A DNA stretch of 7,897 nucleotides from contig JACMOF010000119.1 of the NCBI GenBank assembly GCA_014378155.1, forward strand, positions 1 to 7,897, in the 5' to 3' direction. The notes below the pieces were generated by a model. That model was given only the letters and a program-made list of their open reading frames with translations. It was not told where the DNA came from and did no database searches. The position numbers were made by a program, and so were the translations under genes. Source of the stretch: Caulobacter sp. GTDB lineage: Bacteria > Pseudomonadota > Alphaproteobacteria > Caulobacterales > Caulobacteraceae. Shown here one piece after another: positions 1 through 5,720 of this stretch (within the stretch, counting starts at the first letter, position 1; each line of letters opens with the position of its first letter).

Positions 1-740
1 CAAAAATAGTCGATCGGGCGGAACCCGGCGTTGACCAGCGCGGTCTTGCCACCGCCCTCGGCGTCGTCGATCCGCCCGCCGGCGGCGACAGCCTCGGCGG
101 CGGCCTTGAGGGCGGTGGGAAGGGTGACGGCGGCGGCGCGTTCCTCAGGGCTGAGATAGGCGTTGCGCGAGGAGAGGGCCAGGCCGTCCGCAGCCCGCGC
201 GGTCGGGGCGCCGATGATTTCGACGGGCAGGTCCAGGTCGCGCACCACCCGCTTGATGACCTGGAGTTGTTGGTAGTCCTTTTCGCCGAACAGGGCGATG
301 TCGGCTTGACTCTGGATCAGCAGCTTGGCGACGACCGTAGCCACGCCGCCGAAGAACTGAGGCCTCGCAGCGCCTTCAAGGGGTTCGGAGACGCCCGTCA
401 GGTTGATCGTTGTCGAGAAGCCTGGGGCGTACATCTCGTCGACGCCGGGCGCAAACAGCAGGTCGCAGCCAGCGGCGGCCAGCAGTTCGGCGTCGCGAGC
501 CTCGCCGCGCGGGTACGAGTCGAAGTCTTCGTGCGGCGCGAATTGCTTGGGATTGACGAAGACGCTGGCCACGGTCCGCTGGGCGTGTTGCTGGCCCAGC
601 CTGATCAGCGACAAGTGGCCGTCATGAAGCGCACCCATGGTCGGGATCAGCGCCACGCGATCTCCGGCCGTCTTCCAGCCCCGCACCTCTGCACGAAGGT
701 CGGCGACGGTGCGGACGATTTTCGGGGCCGGGTCAGACAC
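1..740 (-). CDS. panC: Pantoate--beta-alanine ligase (pantothenate synthetase), 3' end outside window
   Basis: The gene reads leftwards from a GTG at 740-738 and is still open at base 1, giving 246 residues of a family usually near 280, so only the C-terminal tail is missing. PanC is a cytoplasmic enzyme that joins D-pantoate to beta-alanine with ATP, through a pantoyl-adenylate, to make pantothenate for coenzyme A. Visible family signatures are PTMGALHDGH at residues 33-42 (the HIGH-type nucleotide-binding motif), FVNPKQF at 61-67 (pantoate/ATP pocket), GVATVVAKL at 132-140, FGEKDYQQL at 151-159 and LALSSRN at 187-193 (the KMSKS-like region). I chose this GTG because AGGAG lies 6 bases upstream; another in-frame GTG five codons earlier lacks comparable spacing. 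The gene is divergent from mipZ and shares its upstream gap. The identification is very secure. Confidence 0.96.
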   Translation of the reverse strand, partial: MSDPAPKIVRTVADLRAEVRGWKTAGDRVALIPTMGALHDGHLSLIRLGQQHAQRTVASVFVNPKQFAPHEDFDSYPRGEARDAELLAAAGCDLLFAPGVDEMYAPGFSTTINLTGVSEPLEGAARPQFFGGVATVVAKLLIQSQADIALFGEKDYQQLQVIKRVVRDLDLPVEIIGAPTARAADGLALSSRNAYLSPEERAAAVTLPTALKAAAEAVAAGGRIDDAEGGGKTALVNAGFRPIDYF

Positions 741-869
741 GGCGAACTCCTGCACGAACAGGCGTTGGCTTATGAAGGACAGGGCCTCAAGCGTCCACCT
801 GCGACAATGGGTCCACAGGGAAGCGGGCCGTGGATTGACGTCCAACCCTCTCAGGGCGTCTCTTGCATG

Positions 870-884
870 TTAATCTTTCGCTAA
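870..884 (+). promoter_or_regulatory. CtrA-like box, TTAA-N7-CTAA, upstream of mipZ
   Basis: The sequence shows TTAA at 870-873 and CTAA at 881-884, separated by seven bases. The known binding consensus of the cell-cycle regulator CtrA in Caulobacter is TTAA-N7-TTAA, so this is one mismatch away. It lies about 40 bases before the mipZ start and directly abuts the first GANTC site, a plausible place for promoter control. A single near-match to a short motif can occur by chance, and I do not recall mipZ being an established CtrA target, so this is only a candidate. Confidence 0.35.
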
Positions 885-897
885 GAGTCGCCGAGTC
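885..897. promoter_or_regulatory. Paired GANTC (CcrM methylation) sites in the mipZ promoter region
   Basis: Two GAGTC sites occur at 885-889 and 893-897, eight bases apart and 25-37 bases before the mipZ ATG. GANTC is the target of the alphaproteobacterial cell-cycle methyltransferase CcrM. In Caulobacter crescentus, mipZ is one of the genes reported to need promoter methylation and the methylation-sensing regulator GcrA for full transcription. The preceding bases GCTAAG at 880-885 partly resemble a Caulobacter housekeeping -10 element, so the first site may overlap the promoter itself. I could not place a convincing -35 at proper spacing. The sites are seen directly; their role is inferred from the homologue. 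Confidence 0.7.
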
Positions 898-921
898 GGG
901 CGGAAAGAAGGAAAGACAGCC

Positions 922-1758
922 ATGGCCGAGCCGCGCGTCATCGTCGTCGGCAACGAGAAGGGCGGGGCGGGCAAGTCCACGATCGCCGTGCATCTGGCCA
1001 CTGCCTTGCTGTATGGCGGCGCCAAGGTGGCGTTGATGGACCTGGACCTGCGCCAGTGCTCGACGATGCGGTTTTTCGAAAATCGCCAGGCCTGGGTCGC
1101 CGCCAATGGCGTGACCCTGCCCATGCCCATCCAGCAACGCCTGAGCGAGGATGACATCGCCCTGGCGGCCGGCCCGGAAACCGATCAGGTCGAGAAGTTC
1201 GAGGCCGCCTTCGTCGCCGCGCGCGACGCCGCCGACTTCGTGCTGATCGACACCCCAGGCGGCGACACCGCCATATCGCGCATGGCCCACGGCCTGGCTG
1301 ACCTGATCGTCACCCCGATGAACGACAGTTTCGTCGATTTCGACATGCTGGGTCACATCGATCCGGTGACCATGGAACTGCAAAAGCCCAGCCTCTATTC
1401 GCTGACGGTGTGGGAAGCTCGCAAGGCCCGCGCCCTGTCGGGTCAGCGCCAGGCGCTGGACTGGGTGGTGCTGCGCAACCGCCTGGCCACCACCGAGGCC
1501 CGCAACCGCAAGCGCGTCGAGGATCGCCTGACCGCGCTCTCAAAGCGCGTCGGCTTCCGCATGGGTCCGGGTCTGCGCGACCGGGTGATCTATCGCGAAC
1601 TGTTTCCGTTCGGCCTGACCATCGCCGACCTGTCGCCCCAGGTGCGTCCGGTGCCGGTGTCGTTGCAGCATCTAGCCGCGCGCCAGGAATTGCGGGCCCT
1701 GATGCATTCCCTTGGCCTGTCGGCCTTTTCCGGGGAAACTCTGCTCGCCGCCCAGTAA
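922..1758 (+). CDS. mipZ: MipZ, division-plane positioning ParA/MinD-type ATPase
   Basis: The 278-residue product matches Caulobacter MipZ in length (about 277) and in nearly all of its C-terminal half. MipZ binds the ParB-parS complex near the poles, forms bipolar gradients over the nucleoid by ATP-driven dimerisation, and inhibits FtsZ polymerisation so that the Z-ring forms at midcell. Visible features are the deviant Walker A KGGAGKST at 13-20 with signature Lys13, Asp42 in the DLDLRQ switch I segment, and Walker B FVLIDTPGGD at 106-115. A basic stretch at 194-198 and Arg219 lie where DNA contacts were mapped in C. crescentus (from memory). The segment at about 46-92 looks the least like the C. 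crescentus protein. The ATG has a purine-rich AAGGAAAG ribosome site 6 bases upstream. A J-domain gene follows 28 bases later in the same direction. Regulation is probably cell-cycle dependent, via the upstream GANTC pair. Confidence 0.97.
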   Translation: MAEPRVIVVGNEKGGAGKSTIAVHLATALLYGGAKVALMDLDLRQCSTMRFFENRQAWVAANGVTLPMPIQQRLSEDDIALAAGPETDQVEKFEAAFVAARDAADFVLIDTPGGDTAISRMAHGLADLIVTPMNDSFVDFDMLGHIDPVTMELQKPSLYSLTVWEARKARALSGQRQALDWVVLRNRLATTEARNRKRVEDRLTALSKRVGFRMGPGLRDRVIYRELFPFGLTIADLSPQVRPVPVSLQHLAARQELRALMHSLGLSAFSGETLLAAQ

Positions 1759-1786
1759 GTCGGGGCGGCGTCGGGACGGACGCTGA

Positions 1787-2209
1787 ATGTTCTATCTGCT
1801 GCTAGGCGGCCTGCTGTTGCTGTTCATCCTGTCGGGTCGCGCCTCGCGCCTCTTGAAGGGGGATGGTTGGCGCGTGGGGGCAGGGGCCTTGGCCATCGTC
1901 TCATTCGCCGGCGCGGGTTATGCCGGCGTCCGCCAGGCCTGGGAAGTCTGCATCGTCCTTCTGGTGATCGGCATCTGGACGGCGACCACAGCCAGGCAGC
2001 GACCGATCATCCGCAAGGTCGTCGCAAAATCGGATGTCAGCCTGAGCGAGGCGCGCTCGATCCTCGGCGTAGGACCCCAGGCGTCCAAGGCGGAGGTCCA
2101 GGCGGCATATGCCCGCCTGATGCGCTTGGCCCATCCGGACAAGGGCGGCACGGCGGGTCTCGCCGCGCAGCTCAACGCCGCGCGAGATCGGTTGCTTGGC
2201 GGAAAATAG
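1787..2209 (+). CDS. Small membrane-anchored J-domain (DnaJ/Tim14-like) protein
   Basis: The product has 140 residues. The N-terminal part is hydrophobic with likely membrane segments at about 2-16, 31-48 and 52-67. A basic linker follows (RQRPIIRK, 70-77), then a C-terminal J domain from about 86 to 140. It carries the diagnostic HPD at 116-118 in LAHPDKGG, which in J proteins stimulates the ATPase of an Hsp70 partner. The pattern (SILGV, AYARLMRLAHPDKGG, LNAARDRLL) resembles the Tim14/Pam18 group of mitochondrial import co-chaperones and their alphaproteobacterial relatives, so it should present its J domain to DnaK at the inner membrane. The client is unknown. It starts 28 bases after mipZ with only a weak GGACGG ribosome site, suggesting cotranscription. 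The J domain is secure; the exact number of membrane spans is not. Confidence 0.88.
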   Translation: MFYLLLGGLLLLFILSGRASRLLKGDGWRVGAGALAIVSFAGAGYAGVRQAWEVCIVLLVIGIWTATTARQRPIIRKVVAKSDVSLSEARSILGVGPQASKAEVQAAYARLMRLAHPDKGGTAGLAAQLNAARDRLLGGK

Positions 2210-2215
2210 TCCGCC

Positions 2216-2322
2216 CTAGAGCATTTCCCGACCTGACTGCGTCAGGCCGTGAGCTCTAATCTTCTGTTTTGACGCATTTTTCTTCACGCGAACCGGAACC
2301 GCTTCGCTCGAAAATGCTCTAG
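2216..2322. repeat. Dispersed two-hairpin repeat, copy 1 (107 bp), between convergent genes
   Basis: This element is nearly identical to the one at 6874-6981: four substitutions and one single-base insertion over about 108 positions. Its ends are perfect inverted repeats, CTAGAGCATTT (2216-2226) and AAATGCTCTAG (2312-2322). Internally it folds as two neighbouring hairpins. The left one pairs TAGAGC (2217-2222) with GCTCTA (2253-2258) and has an inner CCTGAC-TGC-GTCAGG stem (2232-2246). The right one pairs GCATTTT (2274-2280) with AAAATGC (2311-2317) and GCGAA (2288-2292) with TTCGC (2303-2307). A T-rich stretch follows the left hairpin, so it could end transcripts from mipZ-dnaJ. The right end contains the stop codon of the convergent carboxypeptidase gene. 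I recall similar intergenic palindromes in Caulobacter genomes but cannot verify a name. Confidence 0.9.
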
Positions 2323-3632
2323 CGCGGCGACAGGACCATGCACGGCTGACGCTTGGCGGTGATCGCCTGACAGGCGCCGCGGGCGGCGTCCGCGCTCAGG
2401 CCCTGGAATTGAGCGCGGAACGCCCCGCCCGCCGCGCCCTCGACCGCGCCTTCGGCATCGGCGACGAACCTGGCGAAGCGCGAGCGAACCAGCGAGATCT
2501 GCTCGCGGGCCAAGGCCTTGGATTGGAAGGCTCCAACCTGCACGCCCCACCCGCCCTTGGTCTTGCTGGGGGCGGGTTTGGCGCTGGCCTGGGCCTGACG
2601 CAGTGTCGGCGAGACCTTCATCGGCGGCGCGGCGCGCGGATTGTCGGTGAGCACGATCTTCAGGCCGGCCTGGTCGCCGTCGCCCTCTTCGGAGGAGGGA
2701 CGCATGATCGGGCCGGTCGGCTCGTCTTCGTACAGGTTGGCGGCGATGGTCGTGCGTTCGCCGCGCGAACGACGCTTCATCACATCGAAGCCCGTGGTCA
2801 ACAGGTCTTCCATGTTGTTGTCGCGCCAGGCGGTCGAGGATCCGCCCAGGACCACGGCGATCAGTCGCCGTCCATCCTTCACGGCCGACCCGGCGAGGTT
2901 GTAACCAGAAGCGTTCGTGTAGCCGGTCTTCAGGCCGTCGAAGCCAGGCATGCTGGTCAGCAGACGATTGTGGCCGCGGATGTAGTTCCCCCGGAAATTG
3001 AAGCCGGTGATGCTGAAGTAGGAATAGTACTGCGGGAAGTCGCGCATCGTGGCCCGGGCCAGGATCGCCAAGTCACGGGCGGTGCTGATCTGGCGGCTGT
3101 CGGGAAGGCCCGAGGCGTTGACGAACCGGCTGTTGCGCATTCCCAATTCCTGACCACGCAAGGTCATCAGAGCAGCGAAGCGGCCTTCGCTGCCGCCGAT
3201 TCGTTCGGACATGGCGACGGCGACGTCGTTGGCCGACTTCACGGCCATGGCGCGAATCGCTTCGTCCACGCTGACACTGTCGCCGACGGGCAGACCCAGT
3301 TTGGTCGGCGCCTGAGCGGCGGCGTGCGAGGAGATTGGCACTCGGTCGGTGAGCTTCAGGCGGCCTTCGCTAAGCGCCTCGAAGGTGAGGTAAAGCGTCA
3401 TCACCTTGGTGACCGACGCGGGGTAGCGGGGGCTGTCAGCCCTTTTATCATAAAGCATTTCGCCGGAATTGGCGTCGATCACGATCGCCGCGTATTTTGG
3501 CTCGGCGGTGTTGAGTTGCAGATACGGGATCTGGGCCGCAGCCGTGTTCGGGGCGACCAGACCGCACAGCAGCGCGCTGGCAAGGCCAGCGGCGGCGAGA
3601 ACAGAACGGGCGGACTTAAGCTTGGCGAACAT
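2319..3632 (-). CDS. D-alanyl-D-alanine carboxypeptidase (PBP5/DacF type) with C-terminal SPOR domain
   Basis: The 437-residue product begins with a signal peptide (basic MFAKLKSAR, hydrophobic core, likely cut after AAA at residue 33), so it acts in the periplasm. The peptidase S11 domain shows all three active-site motifs: SVTK at 73-76 (nucleophile Ser73), SAN at 133-135 and KTG at 235-237. Such enzymes remove the terminal D-Ala of peptidoglycan pentapeptides and so control cross-linking. A linker rich in Ala, Pro and Lys (about 333-360) leads to a SPOR domain at 361-437 (GWGVQVGAFQSKALA...), which in known proteins binds the denuded glycan strands of septal peptidoglycan. That suggests recruitment to the division site. 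I chose the ATG at 3632 because it begins the signal peptide; an in-frame GTG at 3674 would add 14 non-signal-like residues. The ribosome site is weak. The TAG stop lies within repeat copy 1. Confidence 0.94.
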   Translation of the reverse strand: MFAKLKSARSVLAAAGLASALLCGLVAPNTAAAQIPYLQLNTAEPKYAAIVIDANSGEMLYDKRADSPRYPASVTKVMTLYLTFEALSEGRLKLTDRVPISSHAAAQAPTKLGLPVGDSVSVDEAIRAMAVKSANDVAVAMSERIGGSEGRFAALMTLRGQELGMRNSRFVNASGLPDSRQISTARDLAILARATMRDFPQYYSYFSITGFNFRGNYIRGHNRLLTSMPGFDGLKTGYTNASGYNLAGSAVKDGRRLIAVVLGGSSTAWRDNNMEDLLTTGFDVMKRRSRGERTTIAANLYEDEPTGPIMRPSSEEGDGDQAGLKIVLTDNPRAAPPMKVSPTLRQAQASAKPAPSKTKGGWGVQVGAFQSKALAREQISLVRSRFARFVADAEGAVEGAAGGAFRAQFQGLSADAARGACQAITAKRQPCMVLSPR

Positions 3633-3928
3633 GATCAATGCGTCCGTCTGAACTGAGCGGTTCCGCACCGCCACACGCGTACCCTAACATGCGCGTTGCC
3701 GCCTTACGCCAAAGTAAACAACTGGTGAGCGATTTCGCCGCGGACATGGATCTTTTCAAGGCGTTGCAGCGAAGCTTCAGCCCGCTGGCGATTGTTTCCG
3801 TTACGTAATGGTGCGCTGCACAAAAATCTTGACTGCTGCACTGCAACATGACACACCGGCGTTGTCCCAAATGCATGGGCGGGATCGTCGGTCCTGATCG
3901 TGCCCCGCCCTTTGCCAGGAGCTCCCCC
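3633..3928. other. Divergent intergenic region between the carboxypeptidase and phasin genes
   Basis: This 296-bp stretch holds no gene that I can support. It must contain the outward promoters for the leftward carboxypeptidase and the rightward phasin. Visible elements are a short hairpin GCGGT-N5-ACCGC (3657-3671) in the probable leader of the carboxypeptidase gene, a perfect 8-bp palindrome TTACGTAA (3801-3808), and repeated TGC-rich motifs just downstream (listed separately). A 39-codon ATG frame at 3689-3808 has no ribosome site and is not called as a gene. Confidence 0.6.
3811..3845. promoter_or_regulatory. Candidate PhaR-type operator: GCTGCAC repeated exactly 20 bp apart
   Basis: GCTGCAC occurs at 3815-3821 and again at 3835-3841, so equivalent bases are 20 bp apart, close to two helical turns. 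The first copy is part of an inverted repeat GTGC-GCT-GCAC (3811-3821), and the second continues into CTGCAA. A TTGACT resembling a -35 element (3829-3834) lies between them, with no good -10 after it. PhaR repressors of polyhydroxyalkanoate genes are known to bind TGC-rich sites of this general kind before phasin genes. Location and helical phasing suggest an operator here, but the assignment is inference. Confidence 0.45.
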
Positions 3929-4363
3929 ATGGCCGCCGCCGAAACCTTGAAGAACACCGCTGAGCAATTCAGCACCGCCTCGAACCAAGCGTTCAAGGAT
4001 GGCGTGGAAAAGTCCCTGGCCGCCCTGGCCGACGCCAACACCCAGTCGAAGAAAAACCTGGAAGCTGTCGTCGCCTCGGTAACCGCCGCCACCAAGGGCG
4101 CTGAAGCCCTCGGCGCCCAAGCCTTCGCCTATTCGAAGAAGGCCGCCGAAGACCAAGTGGCCGCCGCAAAGTCGCTGGCCGGCGCCAAGAGCGTCCAAGA
4201 AGCCGTCGAGCTGCAAACCGCTTGGGCCAAGTCGGCCCTGGAAGCCTACATCGCCCAGATGAGCAAGGCTTCGGAGATCGTCTCGGCCTCGATCAAGGAC
4301 TCGGTCAAGCCGCTGAACGAACGCGTCACCGCGACAGTCGAAAAGCTGCAAGCCGCGCGCTAA
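3929..4363 (+). CDS. Phasin family protein (polyhydroxyalkanoate granule coat)
   Basis: The 144-residue product is almost entirely helix-forming, rich in Ala, Lys, Glu and Ser, with no cysteine, signal peptide or membrane segment. The pattern fits the phasin_2/TIGR01841 type of small phasin: FSTASNQAFKDGVEKSLAAL early, then ELQTAWAKSALEAYIAQMSKASEI at about 94-117. Phasins coat polyhydroxyalkanoate granules in the cytoplasm, limiting coalescence and helping granule partition; some members have stress-related or chaperone-like roles. The ATG at 3929 is chosen because AGGAG lies 7 bases upstream and family similarity begins there; the frame is open to an ATG at 3848, but those 27 residues look unrelated. 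The gene stands alone, with a strong terminator 38 bases after its stop. Codon choice is strongly biased (for example AAG, GCC, CTG), as expected for an abundant protein. Confidence 0.9.
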   Translation: MAAAETLKNTAEQFSTASNQAFKDGVEKSLAALADANTQSKKNLEAVVASVTAATKGAEALGAQAFAYSKKAAEDQVAAAKSLAGAKSVQEAVELQTAWAKSALEAYIAQMSKASEIVSASIKDSVKPLNERVTATVEKLQAAR

Positions 4364-4401
4364 ACCTTCTGGCCTTCGGGTCATTAAAAACGCAGTTCAA
4401 G

Positions 4402-4434
4402 AGGCCCGGACCGGGAACGGTTCGGGCCTTTTTT
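4402..4434 (+). terminator. Rho-independent terminator of the phasin gene
   Basis: An 11-bp stem (AGGCCCGGACC at 4402-4412 with GGTTCGGGCCT at 4419-4429, one G-U pair) closes a six-base loop. It runs directly into six T residues (4429-4434). This is a textbook intrinsic terminator placed 38 bases after the phasin stop and 54 bases before the next gene. It should insulate the following operon from phasin transcription. Confidence 0.93.
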
Positions 4435-4488
4435 CTTGTCCTGTCAGCGTGCGGCGCTAAGCATGGGCTCCAGTCTTTGGAGCGTATG

Positions 4489-4947
4489 ATGTCGAAGGTC
4501 GAAGAGCGTCTGACGGAGCTGGGAATCGTGCTGCCGCAACCGGTCGCTCCGGTGGCCAACTATGTTCCGTTCGTCCAGACCGGGAACCTGATCCACATCT
4601 CCGGCCAGATCTCGCTCGACGCCAATGGCGGCCTCAAGGGCACGGTGGGGACCGACGTCGATCTCGAAACGGCCCAGCAAGGCGCGCGGCTTTGCGGTAT
4701 CAATCTGCTGGCCCAGATGAAGCTCGCCACCGGTGATCTGGACCGAGTGAAGCGAGTGGTCAAGCTGGGCGGCTTCGTCCAGGTCAGCCAGGACTTCACC
4801 GACATCCCCAAGGTCATCAACGGCTGCTCGGACCTTATGGTCGAGGTGTTTGGCGACGCCGGACGCCACGCTCGCTCGGCGGTGGGGGTCTACAGGTTGC
4901 CGCTGGGCTTCTCGGTCGAGGTTGACGCCGTGGTCGAGGTGTTCTGA
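4489..4947 (+). CDS. RidA (YjgF/YER057c/UK114) family protein
   Basis: The 152-residue product belongs to the RidA superfamily, small trimeric cytoplasmic proteins; archetypes hydrolyse reactive enamine/imine intermediates such as 2-aminoacrylate released by PLP enzymes. Visible family features are the NYVPFVQTGNLIHISGQIS stretch at 24-42, LDRVKRVVKLGGFVQV at 84-99, and the C-terminal HARSAVGVYRLPLG segment at 127-140. Arg129 occupies the position of the substrate-carboxylate-binding arginine and Glu144 follows in VEVDAVVEV. At about 150 residues, with a longer N-terminus, it resembles the YjgF-like subgroup rather than compact RidA of about 128 residues, so deaminase activity is likely but unproven. 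Two ATGs stand in tandem at 4486 and 4489; GGAG at 4479-4482 is correctly spaced (6 bases) only for the second. Its TGA overlaps the next gene's ATG by one base, indicating translational coupling. Confidence 0.9.
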   Translation: MSKVEERLTELGIVLPQPVAPVANYVPFVQTGNLIHISGQISLDANGGLKGTVGTDVDLETAQQGARLCGINLLAQMKLATGDLDRVKRVVKLGGFVQVSQDFTDIPKVINGCSDLMVEVFGDAGRHARSAVGVYRLPLGFSVEVDAVVEVF

Positions 4948-5720
4948 TGCGCGCCCGGCCAAGACCCGAAGCCCAGGCGTTCGGCGAGGCCTGGGAGCGG
5001 CTGTTCGAACCGGCCATCGCGCATCGGGGCCTGTGGACGCCGGGCGGCTCGCCGGAAAATTCGCTAGCCGCCTTTCAGGCCGCCTGCGCCGGCGGCTACG
5101 CCATCGAGCTGGACGTGCAACTGACCGCCGACAATCACGTGGTGGTCTTTCATGACGACCACCTGGAGCGACTGACAGGCGCGGTGGGCAAGCTGCGGGA
5201 TCATACCGCTGCTGACCTGGAACGACTGACGCTGTCGGGCACGGATGAGACCATTCCCAGCCTGGCGGACGCCCTGACGGTGATAGGCCACCGGGCCATG
5301 GTCTATATCGAGCTCAAGACCCCGTTCGGTGAGGTAGGCGAGCTCGAAAAGCGGGTCTCCGACATCCTGCTCGACCACAACGGCCCGACAGCCGTGATCG
5401 GCTTCAATCCCTATTCCCATGCCTGGTTCGCCGAGCACCAGCCGCAGATCCTGCGGGGCTTGGACAGCTACGGCTGGGCCGACGAGAGCGCCCGCAGGCT
5501 GGCCCCGGAAATGCGCAAGTCGCTCGCGGCGCTGGAGCATGTCGAGATCGCCCGGCCCGACTTCCTGGCCTTAGGCATGGACATGTTGCCCAGTCCACGC
5601 GCCGATCTGCTGCGGGCCAAGGGCATGCCGATCATTGCCTGGACCGTGCGCTCGGCTGAGCAGTGGGACAGCGTCAGCGACCATTGCGACAACATGATCT
5701 TCGAGGGTTTCGCCGCGTGA
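4947..5720 (+). CDS. Glycerophosphodiester phosphodiesterase, cytoplasmic (UgpQ/GDPD family)
   Basis: The 257-residue product has the GDPD TIM-barrel signature, with His26-Arg27-Gly28, PENS at 36-39, Glu54 and Asp56 in IELDVQLT, His69-Asp70 in VVFHDD, and Glu122/Lys124 in YIELK. Trp232 in the AWTV strand and FEG near residues 252-254 close the barrel. These residues place the metal ion and the acid/base histidines. Known members hydrolyse glycerophosphodiesters from deacylated phospholipids to glycerol-3-phosphate and the free alcohol. There is no signal peptide, so the enzyme should be cytoplasmic. The start overlaps the RidA stop (TGATG), and its own TGA lies within the GTGA start of the next gene, so all three are probably made from one message. 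The physiological headgroup cannot be read from the sequence. Confidence 0.93.
   Translation: MRARPRPEAQAFGEAWERLFEPAIAHRGLWTPGGSPENSLAAFQAACAGGYAIELDVQLTADNHVVVFHDDHLERLTGAVGKLRDHTAADLERLTLSGTDETIPSLADALTVIGHRAMVYIELKTPFGEVGELEKRVSDILLDHNGPTAVIGFNPYSHAWFAEHQPQILRGLDSYGWADESARRLAPEMRKSLAALEHVEIARPDFLALGMDMLPSPRADLLRAKGMPIIAWTVRSAEQWDSVSDHCDNMIFEGFAA

Noticed and set aside
835..840. TTGACG as a -35 element for mipZ
   Set aside because: No acceptable -10 element occurs 16-18 bases downstream, so the promoter could not be placed on this basis.
267..884. 205-codon rightward open frame overlapping panC
   Set aside because: It lies antisense to panC, which has clear family motifs, and its translation has no recognisable pattern. 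High GC content creates long antisense frames.
2409..3656. 415-codon rightward open frame
   Set aside because: It is the antisense shadow of the D,D-carboxypeptidase gene; the composition is Gly/Ala/Arg/His-rich with no family features.
3633..3674. Upstream GTG start for the carboxypeptidase
   Set aside because: It would put 14 polar residues before a complete signal peptide; starting at the ATG at 3632 gives a normal signal sequence.
3689..3808. 39-codon ATG frame in the carboxypeptidase-phasin gap
   Set aside because: No Shine-Dalgarno sequence precedes it, the peptide has no recognisable feature, and it spans the region where the divergent promoters are expected.
3848..3928. 27-residue N-terminal extension of the phasin from an upstream ATG
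   Set aside because: The extension contains two cysteines and prolines unlike phasins, lacks a ribosome site, and would overlap the candidate promoter/operator. The ATG at 3929 has AGGAG at good spacing.
3704..4384. 226-codon leftward open frame
   Set aside because: It runs antisense through the phasin gene, whose AGGAG site, strong codon bias and downstream terminator support the rightward reading.
5663..5716. Upstream ATG start for the FemAB-like gene
   Set aside because: It would overlap the GDPD gene by 58 bases with an arginine-rich non-family leader; the GTG at 5717 gives a typical four-base overlap.
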